Positions 1 to 13,154 of a stretch of DNA of 64,000 nucleotides are shown piece by piece. Below the pieces are notes generated by a model. That model was not told where the DNA came from and searched no databases. It saw only the letters and a program-made list of their open reading frames with translations. A program made the position numbers and the translations under genes. The stretch lies in assembly GCA_964006375.1 (NCBI GenBank), contig OZ023265.1, positions 155,474,547 to 155,538,546 of the forward strand, in the 5' to 3' direction. The first letter of the stretch is position 1, and every line of letters begins with the position of its first letter. This stretch comes from Tillus elongatus. Lineage: Eukaryota > Arthropoda > Insecta > Coleoptera > Cleridae.

Positions 1-225
1 TTACACCATTGGTACGGTATATTACTAAAACCAATACTTTTAATTTAAACAGGCGTCGAAGATGAGGTTTAGAGGTCTTAATACAACCACATTTGAAGAA
101 TTTCTTTCTTTCTACTATCATAAAAAATATTCAAATCTTGTGTTCTAGCTCCTTTTAAGAAAAGAACCATAAACGCCCAAAACTCAATTTTTTATGACCC
201 CAGAAAATTAAAATTTGGTGTAACG
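1..225 (+). repeat. A-family interspersed repeat, left part
   Basis: This stretch matches about 21390-21550 on the plus strand and about 23880-24050 inverted, with shared landmarks such as 'cccaaaactcaatttt'. The match stops near 225 and resumes at about 1975, so the copy is split by a later insertion. No coding potential is seen. Confidence 0.65.
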
Positions 226-670
226 AGGCCTGACTTGCGGGGTGAATTATTTAAAGGAATAGATTAACGGACTTACGGGAACGGTCCCGGGCGCCAGATT
301 TTGAAAGGGTTTACTCCCTACGAGGATGTCTGCGACCTCGTCACAAGACCCTGGCCACGGTGGTGGTCAGAGTGCCTGGATAGCCCTGTGGAGAGGGTCC
401 GGTAGCCTTTGCTGTAACATACCGTGTAGTTACCTCAGAAAATTAAAATTTGGTGTAACGAGGCCTGACTTGCGGAGTGAATTATTTAAAGGAATAGATT
501 AAAGGACTTACGGGAACGGTCCCGGGCGCCAGATTTTGAAAGGGTTTACTCCCTACGAGGATGTCTGCGACCTCGTCACAAGACCCTGGCCACGGTGGTG
601 GTCAGAGTGCCTGATAGCCCTGTGGAGAGGGTCCGGTAGCCTTTGCTGTAACATACCGTGTAGTTACCTC
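202..670 (+). repeat. Tandem duplication of a 234-235 bp GC-rich unit
   Basis: Two head-to-tail copies (202-436 and 437-670) are almost identical, differing by a handful of substitutions and one single-base deletion. The unit is far more GC-rich than its surroundings. The GC-rich text and the following 'ccggggtggcggg' stretch (670-720) resemble the 5' leader of I/LOA/R1-group LINEs, so this could be a duplicated 5' UTR or promoter monomer; that is inference. The first bases of each copy come from the flanking A repeat, so the duplication arose after or during insertion. Confidence 0.7.
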
Positions 671-784
671 CGGGGTGGCGGGCTTTAATCGCTACCCCGA
701 CAACTCCCTGACCTTCTGAAATTCTATAAAGATGTAGCAGATTTATTTAAAGACCAGATATCCTATTTACAACGTTTATTAAGA

Positions 785-1974
<1,190 letters not shown>

Positions 1975-2075
1975 GTTACATAGGTACTGTAAGACTTTTT
2001 AAAAGAAACTTGTATTACAAATTTCATTAAAGTTACAAGAGCTTATCAGAAGGAAACTTAATTCATACCCAAGAA
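1975..2075 (+). repeat. A-family interspersed repeat, right part
   Basis: The match to 21555-21640 resumes here, including a long near-identical run around 'gaaacttgtattacaaattt'. It is the continuation of the copy interrupted at about 225. Confidence 0.65.
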
Positions 2076-2079
2076 GTCA

Positions 2080-2760
<681 letters not shown>

Positions 2761-2805
2761 TTACTTCATGTATTTGATATCTTCTTCTCCTTCGAGTGCC
2801 TTCTC

Positions 2806-3922
2806 CTATCGAAGATCGGCAACAATTTTGGCGAATTCTTCTCTGTCTTGGGTCCTTTTCAGCAATGTGTTTGAACCCAAGCCTGTCCAATCTCGTATGT
2901 TCTTAAGCCAGGAGCACTGCCTGCGTCCCGGTCCACGTCTACCTTCGATCTTACCCTCTATCATGAGTTGTAGAAATTCATATCTATTGTGTCTCATTTC
3001 GATTTTTTATGATGAGTTCACGTTCTCTGCCCATATGATGCAAAATCTCCAAATTTGTGGTGTGAGCAGTCCAAGGAACTCGCAACATTCGTCGATACAT
3101 CCACATTTCGAATGCATCGAGTCTGTTTAGACTGCCAGCCTTTAGTGTCCACGCCTCAACTCCACACAGAAGCGCGGAATATATGTAGCACTTCACAAAA
3201 TTGTATCTAATTTGTATATCAAGTGACCTATCGCTTAACAGGCTTCGAATTTTAAGGAAAATTGCCCTAGCCATTTCAATCCGAGCTCTGATTTCCAAAT
3301 CAGGATTCCGATCTTCGCCGATCCAACTGCCCAAGTATTTAAACTTAAAGACCTTGGTTATCTGTGTCCCGCATACGCTTATATGTATTGGTTGATTTGG
3401 ATTCCGGTTTACCGCCAATATGTTTGTTTTTGCGGTGTTGATTTTTCAGCCTAATAGATCTCCTTCGGCTGATATCTTGTTAAGTAGCCGCTGCAAGCCC
3501 TCAGGACTGTTTGCGATTATAACTGTGTCGTCAGCATATCGTAGATTATTTATCAAGGTATCATTCACTTTTATGCCATCTTCTGCACCTTCAAGTGCGT
3601 TTTGGAATACAATTTCGGAGTACATGTTAAAAAGCATAGGGCTCAGTACACAGCCTTGTCTGACTCCACGTTTAATTGGTACAGTTTTTGTTTGGGTGTT
3701 TTCAATCTACACTGTCGCCACCTGGTGTTCATAGAGGTACTGAATCATTTTTAGATCTTGGGAGTCTAAACCTTTACTTTCTAGTATGTTCAGCAGCGTG
3801 CTATGTTTGACACAATCAAATGCTTTAGCATAATCTATTAAACACACGTATACTTCCTTTCGCTGATCTCGACACTTCTGCAGCAGGACCGATAGCGCAA
3901 AAGAAACCTCTCTAGTTGACAT
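2806..3922 (-). pseudogene. RTE-like non-LTR reverse transcriptase, 5'-truncated and frameshifted
   Basis: Reading down the minus strand, the fragment begins at about 3922 with reverse transcriptase motif A (LIDYAKAFDCVKH). It continues through RGVRQGCVLSPMLFNMYSE, the catalytic box RYADDTVII near 3535, then FKYLGSWIGEDRNPDLEIRA and the C-terminal GRRGPGRRQCSWLKNIRDW. This order and the C-terminal tail are typical of RTE/BovB-like elements. Stops near 3707 and 3446 and a frameshift near 2985 break the frame, and the endonuclease half is absent. The YADD box itself is intact, so decay came from stops and shifts rather than loss of the active site. Confidence 0.85.
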
Positions 3923-4085
3923 AAAACCTCCTTATGTTCCATTCATTGATTGTTGTTACCCTTACTTGGTGAAACTGGTCCATACTTTAACCACTTAAAT
4001 TGTTTCAATACATGTATTTTAGATATTATTTTTAATTTGGGAAAAACTCAAAATTTTATAAACCAAATTAGTTAAAATTCACAAA

Positions 4086-4297
4086 TAAGGTCTATTCACT
4101 TCATTTCTAGGTACATGTAAAGTCTCATTCCAGTTATTTTAATACTTTAAAAAATATCGCGTATCCAACAATATTTTTGTATATTTTGTGGGGAAAAATA
4201 TGTTCGTTCTAGCTGATTGATGAACTCGTCCGCGATTATAACGAAATGAAGGCTTGTGCCAAGTTTCGTTCAAATCAGTTTAGCATTTTTTGAGATC

Positions 4298-4299
<2 letters not shown>
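4086..4299 (-). repeat. U-family repeat, right half (minus orientation)
   Basis: The reverse complement aligns with 22690-22870: the 'aactcaaaaaat' phrase next to the TA tract, then the gattt-caa-aacttggc stretch, ending in 'gaatgagactttacatgt'. The matching left half of the same copy is at 5404-5545, on the other side of nested TA and PLE sequence. Confidence 0.7.

Positions 4300-4373
<74 letters not shown>
4300..4373. repeat. (TA)n microsatellite
   Basis: TA tract between the U right half and the first PLE piece. Confidence 0.95.
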
Positions 4374-4376
<3 letters not shown>

Positions 4377-5145
4377 GTATTCAGCTTTTTTGTGATGGTA
4401 ATAGTGTTATTTAGTTAAAAAATTGTGGGAAAGTCGTCAGTTGCAAAATAACACTCTTTATTAAAAGCCGAGCTTTCGGAAAAGTTTATTCCATTCTCAA
4501 GGCTACAACATGGAAAGAAAAAAGTTTACTATTTACATAGGAAAAATATACAAGTTTAAAATACTTACATATAACGTGAGTTTGGCTATAACAAATTATG
4601 GAAAAACAAACATGTAAAAAACAAGTCGAAAAGTGCCAAACTGATATATGAAGCTAACTATTGTGTATTTTAATTTGTTTTTTGTTTTTGTCTAGGAAAT
4701 ATAAATATAATCTATTTTAGTAATGTTTCTATTTTACACTGTGAAACCTTAAGTAAGAAAACAATGTGTTAAGAAGAATTTGAAATTACTTTTAACTACA
4801 ATTAAAGAAAGATAATAACTTTAGAAATCACTACACCTATTTATATTTCCTAGACAAAAACAAAAAACAAATTCAAATACACAATAGTTAACTTATTATG
4901 TCAGGTTGGCACATTTCGACTTCAGTCAAATTTATAAAAAGGTTTTTTACATGTTTGTTTTTCCATAATTTGTTATAGTAAAACTCACGGTATATGTCAG
5001 TATTTTAAACTTTTATATTTTTCCTATGTAAATTGTAAACTTTTTTCTTTCCATATTGTAGCCTTGAGAATGGGATAAATTTTCCCGAAAGCTCGGCTTT
5101 TAATAAAGAGTTTTATTTTGCAACTGACGGCTTTCTCATAATTTT

Positions 5146-5150
<5 letters not shown>
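4374..5150. mobile_element. Inverted pair of Penelope-like element ends (PLE type 1)
   Basis: Two arms of about 290 bp (about 4415-4700 and 4845-5150) are inverted copies of each other around a short spacer. Each arm carries the block 'cttgagaatggga', a hairpin, 'tcccgaaagctcggc', then 'aataaagag' and 'gcaactgacgg'. A hairpin followed by CGAAA and a palindromic AGCT is a hammerhead-like signature known from PLE termini. No coding sequence is left. The pair is bounded by (TA)n on both sides. Confidence 0.6.

Positions 5151-5234
<84 letters not shown>
5151..5234. repeat. (TA)n microsatellite
   Basis: TA tract between two PLE type 1 pieces. Confidence 0.95.
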
Positions 5235-5238
<4 letters not shown>

Positions 5239-5325
5239 AAAAATTGTGGGAAAGCCGTCAGTTGCAAAATAAAACTCCTTATTAAAAGCCGAGCTTTCGG
5301 GAAAATTTATCCCACTCTCAAGGCT

Positions 5326-5328
<3 letters not shown>
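5235..5328 (-). mobile_element. Third PLE type 1 end fragment
   Basis: A 94-bp copy of the same terminal sequence as 4415-4510, in the same orientation, cut off on both sides by (TA)n. This makes three PLE end pieces separated only by TA tracts. Confidence 0.6.

Positions 5329-5404
<76 letters not shown>
5329..5404. repeat. (TA)n microsatellite
   Basis: TA tract between the third PLE fragment and the U left half. Confidence 0.95.
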
Positions 5405-5408
<4 letters not shown>

Positions 5409-5545
5409 ACCGACCTTGGATATCGTTAATAGGGGCTTTAATTTGCGCTCACTTCAAAAAAAATTCCGAAAGTCTCCCATCGCTTCCTCTCTATTAGCCA
5501 ATTCTCTTAACAAAAATTCACTAAAATTAAGGCCTCGGCGTTTTC
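5404..5545 (-). repeat. U-family repeat, left half (minus orientation)
   Basis: The reverse complement reads 'tagtgaatttttgttaagag', then 'aatagagaggaagcgatggg' and a 'gcgcaaatta' stretch ending at the TA tract. This matches the left halves at 22400, 32400 and 33790. It completes the copy whose right half is at 4086-4299. Confidence 0.7.
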
Positions 5546-5974
5546 GGTATGCTTTTTTTAATGAAAGCAATATATAGAACTGTCAGATCGAAGCAGATTG
5601 TTTAAAATTGCAGACGTTATATATCATAGATAATTAAAATGTAAATATGTCTATAAACTGATATAACTTTCATCAAACTAAAAAGATATTTAGGACATCA
5701 AACCAGTCATCAAGGTTATGTAACTTATTGATGCATCAACATATTTTTGCCAAATGGCCGCGTTGTTTAATGCATAGGAAATGAAATCAATAAATAAAAT
5801 GGCATTTATAATACCTATAATAGTAATTATCTATTGCTGATTTTAATTATACAGCATGTTTTATATATTCTCCAAAATCCGGTTTAACGCTCTTTTTCTG
5901 TCACATCCCAAATTTAGTATAAATTTCTCTTCTTTACAATACCAAATCTCAGCAACATTGTATATTTTAGTTTA
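5546..5974. other. AT-rich sequence, no feature seen
   Basis: No open frame, RNA gene or recognisable repeat was found in this stretch. Confidence 0.5.
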
Positions 5975-6235
5975 CATTTATTAAATAGCTAGTTGCCTTG
6001 ACAGACGTTGTCCTGTACAAATTTCAAAATGTAAAACGACATTTGCGCATGTAGAGAAATAAATCGGAGAAAAAAGCACTTGCACTTTCTTCCGAATTTT
6101 CCAGACAACTTTTCCAATTTTTCTTTCCACAAAAACCTTACTCGGATTATTACGAACATCTTTAAATAGAATTAGCCAAATGGGTACAGCCGTTCTTATG
6201 AAGGAACAGCATTTAATTTTCATTTATATAGATTA
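5975..6235 (-). repeat. Interspersed repeat resembling a LINE 3' end
   Basis: The minus strand ends in 'acaacgtctgtcaaggca' and 'actagct', a 3' tail I associate with a dispersed insect retroelement of uncertain class. An 80-codon frame across it (5981-6223) ends in GQRLSRQLAI and is probably fortuitous or a decayed C-terminus. There is no RT motif. Confidence 0.35.
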
Positions 6236-7740
6236 CTTTTTTACAACTACATCTTCTCAAAAAATGTAATTATTCTAGCACAACAAAATTGACATTGCGT
6301 TGTTCACTATCATGTATATGACTCCAAGTTGTCCATTTATTAACAGCAGATGGGAATAAGATTCGAGATTATAAAGCCATCCATCAAACTGAATTGTAAT
6401 GCTCTAGCAATTTTGCAGATGTGATCAATAAGAAAGTGCTGAACTAGGCACTCTTATTCAAACGTATTTAAATACAGACAGAGACTTCTTCACTGGCTAT
6501 ACATCGTCCGGCGAAATCACTTAAAAGAAAAAATAAGCAAGTGTGAAGCCCAGAGAAAAAGTCATCTATATTTAGTATGAAACGGTTTCACCAAGTAGGG
6601 GTAACAACGATTTTTGAACTATTATATATACTAGATGTTTAGTTTTACCGCGCAAATTTAGGTTGTAACATTGCAGCCTTGTATGTCACAAGTCACAAGC
6701 AAGGTGGCACAACTACACTGAATTGTGCGCATGTCCCACCCCTCGAAACGAGGGTAGCTGCAATGTTCAAGAGCTGGACAGAGCCTATTTATTCACCAAA
6801 CCAGCTTCGAAAAGCTTCTGCACTTCTGCACGGAATGCATTTGATTTTGTACACGAGCACACGTTGTGCTATTACACGTTCAGCCTATATATAATGCATA
6901 TCATTGGTATATAGGTTTTATGGCTTTAAAGCCCATTCGTTCAACACATCAGCTTCGAAGAGCTTATTACACGTATATCAATAGTATATAGTTTTATTGT
7001 TTTTAAATATATAACTACGTTAAGTGTTTCCGAGAGATTTTATTCCATAAGACGATACAGTCCACATAATTACGTAAGTAGCGGTAACTACAATCCACGA
7101 ACCACACACGACATTAACACTAGAAGTGTAGTAAAATATAACAAAAGCAAAAACTAATCAACTTAATGAACAATTGTAGCACACCACAAGATCTTGTCAT
7201 GTAATCACTTATATACAGTATGATGATAAAGTTTAGAACATAACACATAAATGCGTTATTTACTTTTTTCAAGGAAAACGCCCGCACAAGTCAATTATAT
7301 CTTTTCAATTGCCAACTTGTGACATTACTATATATGTTTTTAAATGACAACCATATGTTTCTTGCTGTTTTTTCAATGATGATGAAAAAAATGGTATCTG
7401 ACAGAACAATTTTTTTCGAAAAAATTGCATTGTTTACTTAAAAACATGGAAACGTAAAATCAATAAGTAATAAGGAAGAATTCTCACCGTTTTTATTTAG
7501 CACGAGTTTTTTTAGAATAACGAGGTCTTCCTTCAATTTTATAAAGTTATGCACGCTTGATTTTGTGATTTCTGATACGTTGTCATTTGACAAGTGGAAA
7601 AAAAAGTAAAGTCAAAATCAATTGTTACCAACACTTGCTGTGATAATTTACTGATAATCTGTTGTTATCAGTATTTAGTTATCGGACATTTATTGCAGTA
7701 TGGATTTTGAATTGAGTGAATCAATAAATCGTGAATTAGT
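6236..7740. other. No gene seen; scattered short repeats
   Basis: Two points were noted. The 25-bp text around 6586 ('ttcaccaagtaggggtaaca') is the inverse of 3950-3973 with one or two differences, so a short dispersed repeat flanks 4-6.6 kb. The 'cagcttcga-agcttct' phrase near 6800 recurs near 6950. Short frames at 6679-6914 show no codon structure I trust. Confidence 0.4.
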
Positions 7741-8145
7741 TAAAGAAAAATTAAAGGCTTTATACTACCACACAGACTGATTTATTTTCAAAACCCTACG
7801 CGTTTCGACACATTAACGTGCCATCTTCGGGGGTTTAGACCTAGAATGTAAAAAGGTGGTAGGGTTTTATAACTACTGACGCTAATGTCAGTTTAAATGT
7901 TTGCATGACTGTTAGGACTGATCTGCATTTGACGTTTGCCTTTGTTGTACTTTTTATTCTTTCTGTAGCTACAGTGTTAGTCACTCGCACGGTAGACTTA
8001 CCAGAAACACAGTTTCTGACAACCACCTTTTTACATTCTAGGTCTAAACCCCTAAAGATGGCACCTTAATGTGTCGAAACGCGTAGAGTTTTGAAAATAA
8101 ATCAGTCTGTCTGGTAGTATAAAGCCTTTAATTTTCCTTTAACCA
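7741..8145. mobile_element. Inverted pair of Penelope-like element ends (PLE type 3)
   Basis: The arms 7741-7861 and 8020-8145 are inverted copies around a 158-bp spacer. Each arm contains a hammerhead-like element: stem I strands aaaccc/gggttt, a box reading cCGAAGA (left arm) or CTAAAGA (right arm), hairpin ggcac...gtgtc, GAAA, then the palindrome ACGCGT and A. A CTGAAGA ancestor would explain both boxes, each one substitution away. No coding sequence remains. Confidence 0.6.
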
Positions 8146-8699
8146 TGTCAAACCCAGACGTTATGACGTTCAGAAATAAAATCGTGAATTTCAATTACTA
8201 CCTGCCGTTTAAATTAATTAATAGTCTTAGTGGTGAAAGTGTATAAGTGCTAAAAGTAATTAATTCTAATTAGAATTTAACAAAAATAGCACGTTCAAAC
8301 GAAAGGGAATGAATAGATATATTAATGATCGTTAGATATGGCAACATGCTTAGAAGTCATTAGGAAGCATGCGAGTTATTTAACCAACAACATCCTGATA
8401 GAGTGCAAGATCCTCAGTGAGTAGATTGGTTGCCAATATTCACAGAAACGGGATCCGTAAAAGATTTGCCTTGACAAGGTCATCCTCTAGTAAGTGAAGA
8501 AATCAGATTGGAAATACTGCTTAAATCTGAAAAATCTTCACTATTCTATTAGGCAACTAGCCCCAAATAACAACGTGTACCAATATTTAGTGGTAAAATT
8601 GTTCAAAGAGAGTATCATCCTCACAAAGTGCAATTGTTTACGTTCACACTTTTGTGAATATGTCATGTTACACTGCGATGAGGATCCCAATTTTATTAA
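8146..8699. other. No gene seen
   Basis: AT-rich text. Two overlapping frames at 8494-8727 and 8541-8867 on opposite strands lack any recognisable motif and overlap the SINE-like region, so I do not treat them as genes. Confidence 0.4.
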
Positions 8700-8775
8700 T
8701 AAGAGGAGTAAGAATGCACCCCTCTGAACCGAAGGTGACTGGGTTCGGTTCCCGGAGTTTCTCTTCCACTTTTTC
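8700..8775 (+). repeat. tRNA-like fragment
   Basis: Contains 'gggttcggttcccgg', close to a pol III B box (GGTTCGANTCC with one mismatch), and a preceding 'gaatgcacccctctgaaccg' stretch. It is too short and mismatched for a tRNA gene. It may be a second, head-to-head SINE fragment next to the one at 8776-9090. Confidence 0.35.
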
Positions 8776-9090
8776 AGTACATACCTACAGTAAAAATTAA
8801 GATCAACTTTTCTCTTGGCAACGGAAATTGCTTCATTAATTTCACTAAAGTGATTTATTCTCCTCACTGTTCAGGAAATTTGGGTCTTTAACGTGCCCAA
8901 CATCGCATGGTAACGGGACCGACGGCTTTACGCCCCCTGGGAACGTGCAGATTACCTTGCTTAATCACAATGGCACAACCTCTGTTGATGTTACTGATGT
9001 ACTTAAAAAGGGAGGAGGGGGAAATCTGGGATCGAACCCAGTACCCTTGGCTCCAGAGGCCCACGTTTTTCCCCTGGATTACCATGGCTG
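8776..9090 (-). mobile_element. tRNA-derived SINE
   Basis: On the minus strand the head (9090 to about 9020) reads like a tRNA: an A-box-like 'tggtaatccagggg', an arm with 'gggcctctggagccaaggg', and a B box 'gggttcgatccc'. A body follows with 'gggcgtaaagccgtcggtcc' and 'gttgggcacgttaaagaccc'. The tRNA-like head is not a functional tRNA because no clean cloverleaf closes. No poly(A) or target duplication was resolved, so the 3' limit is approximate. Confidence 0.7.
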
Positions 9091-9715
9091 AAAATTAACT
9101 TTTTACATTTCCGTTTTCCTACTGCTTCAGCAAAATATGTCAATAATCGATTTATGTAGATGACGCCATATTATAATTTATTTACATTACAAAACCATTT
9201 GTTCACCCCTTGATTTCCTTCTATATTTAAAATGACCGTTGGTAATACTCATCTGGCAACAGTGCACATCGTCCAGCGTCCACTTCTACCTTCCGATTCC
9301 ACCCGAATTGTTTGTTTACTACTGAGGTGTCTACAAAGCATCTTTACCGAATCTTCATGTGGTAATAATCTGTCCTTTGTTCATTCCCTTAGGTAAACAT
9401 CTTGTAAATAATATAGTTGTGAAATATATAGTAGTAATAGTAATAAGTAGCAAATTAAATAGGCATATTATTTAATGTGTAAACTCATACTGTTTTCTAT
9501 ATAATAATATGTGCCTGCATATATAAGTATCCAAGTTAGAAATAAAACCAAACAAGAGCTGAGACAAAAATTAGCTACAAATAATTGTAACTGACGATAA
9601 TAAAGTTGCGGTTTTGTTTTGAATTTAGGAGTATAAATATTGAGAATGACAGGTAAATGCTTTGAAAATCTGGGAATGGCTAAATTAGCCGCAGTTAAGC
9701 AATTTCGCCTATACA
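9091..9715. other. No gene seen
   Basis: AT-rich flank of the IS630-type transposon. The 82-codon minus frame at 9468-9716 has no recognisable domain. Confidence 0.4.
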
Positions 9716-9717
9716 TA

Positions 9718-12453
9718 CAGTGTGTCCCAAACCCTGATGTGAATGTATTGGTATCTCCGTTATTATTAGAGATAGGGGGACAGTTAAATTAGCAATGTTT
9801 TGTAGTATTTCATGCCCATTCCAAGTATGACTTGTATTTTGCCCTGCCTCTTTTCGTTTTCGAGTTATTTTGAAAAAAAAAATTTTTGTCGATTTCTTTT
9901 TTCTTCAATATCTAAGTAGGCGTTGATCTGACATGTCTAAGACTTGCTTATCAGGAAACTTTTGCATGGTAATATTTTTGTACTATTCTCAACTACAGCT
10001 ACATGTATAAACGTTTTTTTTATGGCAGCCATATTGGATTTTTTACTCGTATGATAGCCTGTGAAAAGAGCTTTCTAATGATGTACAATATGCTTCAGAA
10101 ATCTTGTAATTGCACTGACAATTTTGAGAAAAACCGTTTTGAGGATAGTAAGCTATGAAATCCAATACCAGAAAACAAATGACAAAAAAAAGTGATCAAA
10201 AAGCAGTAGGCTATGGAGTCCAACAATAGACTTCTACTTTTAACATAATTTTCTGTATTGATTCACGATAAAAAAATATTGTGATTTAATTTACAATACT
10301 TAATTAGGTAATAATGGTAGGTAATATTATGTGAAATAGTTTAATAATGAAACCCGTCAATAACAAATAGAAACTTAAACTCCACAAAACAACACAATTA
10401 GAAACGGAACTCAACAAATAATAAAATAGAAACTTAAAAATACACTAAATAGAAAATTGTTCAATATGGCCACCGTTTTGTTCAATTCACATTATACACC
10501 TTTTTGAAACATGCCTGCAAACTCTGGTGAGCGTGTTTTGGTTAATATGATTTATAGCCTCCGTGATTCTGTTTCGTAATTCATTGATATTTTGTGGTGG
10601 ATCGAATTTATACACATCATTCTTCAGAGTACAGAGTACCCCAAAAATTAAAATCCATGGCTGTTATATCAGGACTTCGAGCACACCAATGAACCGGCTC
10701 ATTGTTACAAATGACAAGATTATTAAAATTTTGGTACAAAAATTCTTTGACGGTCATTGTGAACTGGACAACCGTTTTGTTGGTACCAAATCTCGTCTAA
10801 ATTATCAGGAACTCTTCTAATTGTTGGAAAGATATCATTTCTCAATTGATTAAGATACCTTTCCCCAGTTAAATTATTTTCAAAAAAGAACAGACCAACA
10901 ATGAAGTTACCTGAATTTTTTTAAAATTAACTGTCTAATCTACAAATAAAAATAACAGTTTTTTACCTAATAAGCCGCACCAAACATTAATACCAAATCT
11001 GTCTTGCAATCGTTTTTCTTCGTTTAGATGGAGATTTTCATTTGCCCAATAATGCCTATTATGGCGATTATACACCCCACACTTTGTAAATCTGGATTCA
11101 TCAGTCCATATTATTTTCAAATGAAAATTTTCATCTTGCTGACATTGTCCTTGATACCATCTGCAGAATTGAAGTCGCTGTTTGTATGGATGGTAATGAC
11201 TTTGTTTTAATACACGGTAGTATACACCGTAATTTATTGAACGTCAGTTTGTGCACGATAAAACCGAACAGATTGCGGAGGGTTTTCGTTTGAAACTTGT
11301 AAGACGGCATTATTTATTTTTCATTTCTAGGCATTGGTAGTTTCTTTGCGTGGAAGCTACCGTTGTTCAATAGATTGGTCACTATCCTGCGAAATATTTT
11401 TGTGTTTGGTTGTCGTCTTTCTGGGTAGTTGTTTTGATACGAATTTGCAGCTGCTTCAGTATTTCTGTTTGAACGAATATAACATTCCAACATGTCAAAA
11501 TATTCTTCATTACTGAACATATTGTTAAATAATATTTAAAATAAACAGAAAATAAACTATTTAGTACAAAATTTTAAGCAACGTGTTAAATCCACCGCAA
11601 ATTGTTCAGAAAATTAAGAATGACAGTATTCTTAATTTTCGTGATGTTATATTCTTCTGTTGTTTTTCAGTTGACTTACGTTTAAAAATCAAACAATGTT
11701 CAAAGGCGTCTTCGTAAATCATTAATCTGCTTTTTATTGAGTTCTGTTAGTAAATTTAGTTATTTACTAGGTTTGCCTATTTAATGAAATTATGACAATA
11801 TTTTAGGGTAATGCTGTGATGTAAAATATCATTTGTAATAATGAGTTGATTCATTTGTGTGCTCAAAGATTCTATTTTTTATCGTGAATCGTTACAGAAA
11901 ATTATGTTAAAAGTAGAAGTCCATTGTTAGACTCCACGGCCTACTGCTTTTTGAACACTTTTTTTTGTCATTTGTTTTCTGGTATTGGATTCCATAGCCT
12001 ACTATCCACAAAACGGTTTTTCTCAAAATTGTCAGTGTAATTAGAAGTTTTCTCAAGCATGTTGTACATCATTGTAAAGCTCTTTTCACAGGATATCACA
12101 TGAGCAAAAAATCCAATATGGCTGCCATAATAAAAACCAAGGTTGATACATGTAGCTCAAAAACAAATGACAAGAATAGCACAAAAAGATTACTCTGTTA
12201 AAAGTCTCCTGATAATGTGCAAGTCTTAGACATGTCAGATCAACGCCTACTTAGATATTGAAAAAAAAGAAATCGACAAATTTTCTTTTCTTTTTTTTTC
12301 AAAATAACTTGAAAACAAAAAGAGGCGGGGCAAAATACAAGTCATATTTGGAACGAGCATGAAATTCTAAAAAACATATCTAATTTAACCGTCTCCCTAT
12401 CTCTAAGAATAACGGAGATAGCAATACTTTCCCATCCAGTTTGGGACACACTG
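9718..12453 (-). mobile_element. IS630-Tc1-mariner DNA transposon with long inverted repeats
   Basis: The ends are CAGTGTGTCCCAAA at 9718 and its inverse ending at 12453, each flanked by TA (9716-9717 and 12454-12455), the target duplication of this superfamily. The terminal inverted repeats are about 550 bp each (9718-10275 and 11880-12453) and are similar but not identical. Between them lies a broken transposase on the minus strand. Both ends are present, so the copy is structurally complete at 2736 bp, although it cannot make its own enzyme. Confidence 0.85.
10445..11520 (-). pseudogene. IS630-type transposase with DUF4817-like N-terminus, inactivated
   Basis: The minus strand starts with MFSNEEYFDMLECYIRS and PERRQPNTKIFRRI, a DUF4817-like helix-turn-helix region. 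The first catalytic segment is IIWTDESRFTKCGVYNRHN near 11110, followed by FGINVWCGLLG. The segment around 10770 reads QQNGCPVHN, where an aspartate (QQDG) is expected, so a catalytic residue is probably changed to N. The end region resembles a normal C-terminus (INQNTL, then GGHIEQF). Several stops and frameshifts separate these pieces. Confidence 0.8.
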
Positions 12454-12455
12454 TA

Positions 12456-13154
12456 TAGTAATAATCTCTTATGTGAAAGTGAAACTCGCTAGACATTATT
12501 CTTCAAGGAAACATTACATTGAATTCGATAAAGTAACATAATCTAGTTAATATTAAACACACGTAAATATCATCTGACAGATTTTGAGATTTCCTGTTAA
12601 ACAAATAAGGATACTTTAATGCATATTAAGTGATTATTTGAAAGTCAACTGAGGACTTCAATGCTAGGTGAGAACGGTAAAGTAAAACGTTACAACAATT
12701 ATACCGTACGTTGTTTATTAAACATTAAACGGTAATTCCATTACAAATCGAGTTGGGTTTCTTAACTAGCTGTTTATCGTTAATATCATGACTGCATGAC
12801 CTTTAAAGAATTACCAGCAACATTCTTCGAGACAATCCCTGTTTGACACCGTGACGTCGATTTTGAAACATGCATAAAAATGTCCGCTAAAAACCAGACA
12901 CACACAAAGAAAACTACAAGTAACGTAATTATTATTAATATCATTACAAAAGAATTCATTTGTAACCAGGCAAAACAATATGATTTGCATAAATCAGTTG
13001 CAATATACTCTTATGTAAATCAATCTCTCTCACCGACAAAAACACCATAAAACAAACGAAACTTTCGAACATGTAATGACGTAATTGATTAAATACAAGA
13101 GGGGTTGAATATTTTCGTCGCTTTCGCGTAAAAAGATAATGAAAGCTGACTTAC
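12456..13154 (-). other. Probable first intron of the gene starting at 13203
   Basis: No coding frame or repeat is recognised here. It lies directly downstream (minus strand) of a GTAAGT donor at 13149-13154 and is not obviously a transposon. The acceptor and next exon were not found. The IS630-type element to its left could lie within the same intron. Confidence 0.35.

Noticed and set aside
3948..6610. The inverted 25-bp match at about 3950 and 6586 as terminal inverted repeats of one element
   Set aside because: The match does not extend inward or outward, no target duplication flanks it, and several unrelated repeats lie between.
9020..9090. A functional tRNA gene on the minus strand
   Set aside because: A and B boxes are present but the acceptor stem does not close and the body continues as a SINE.
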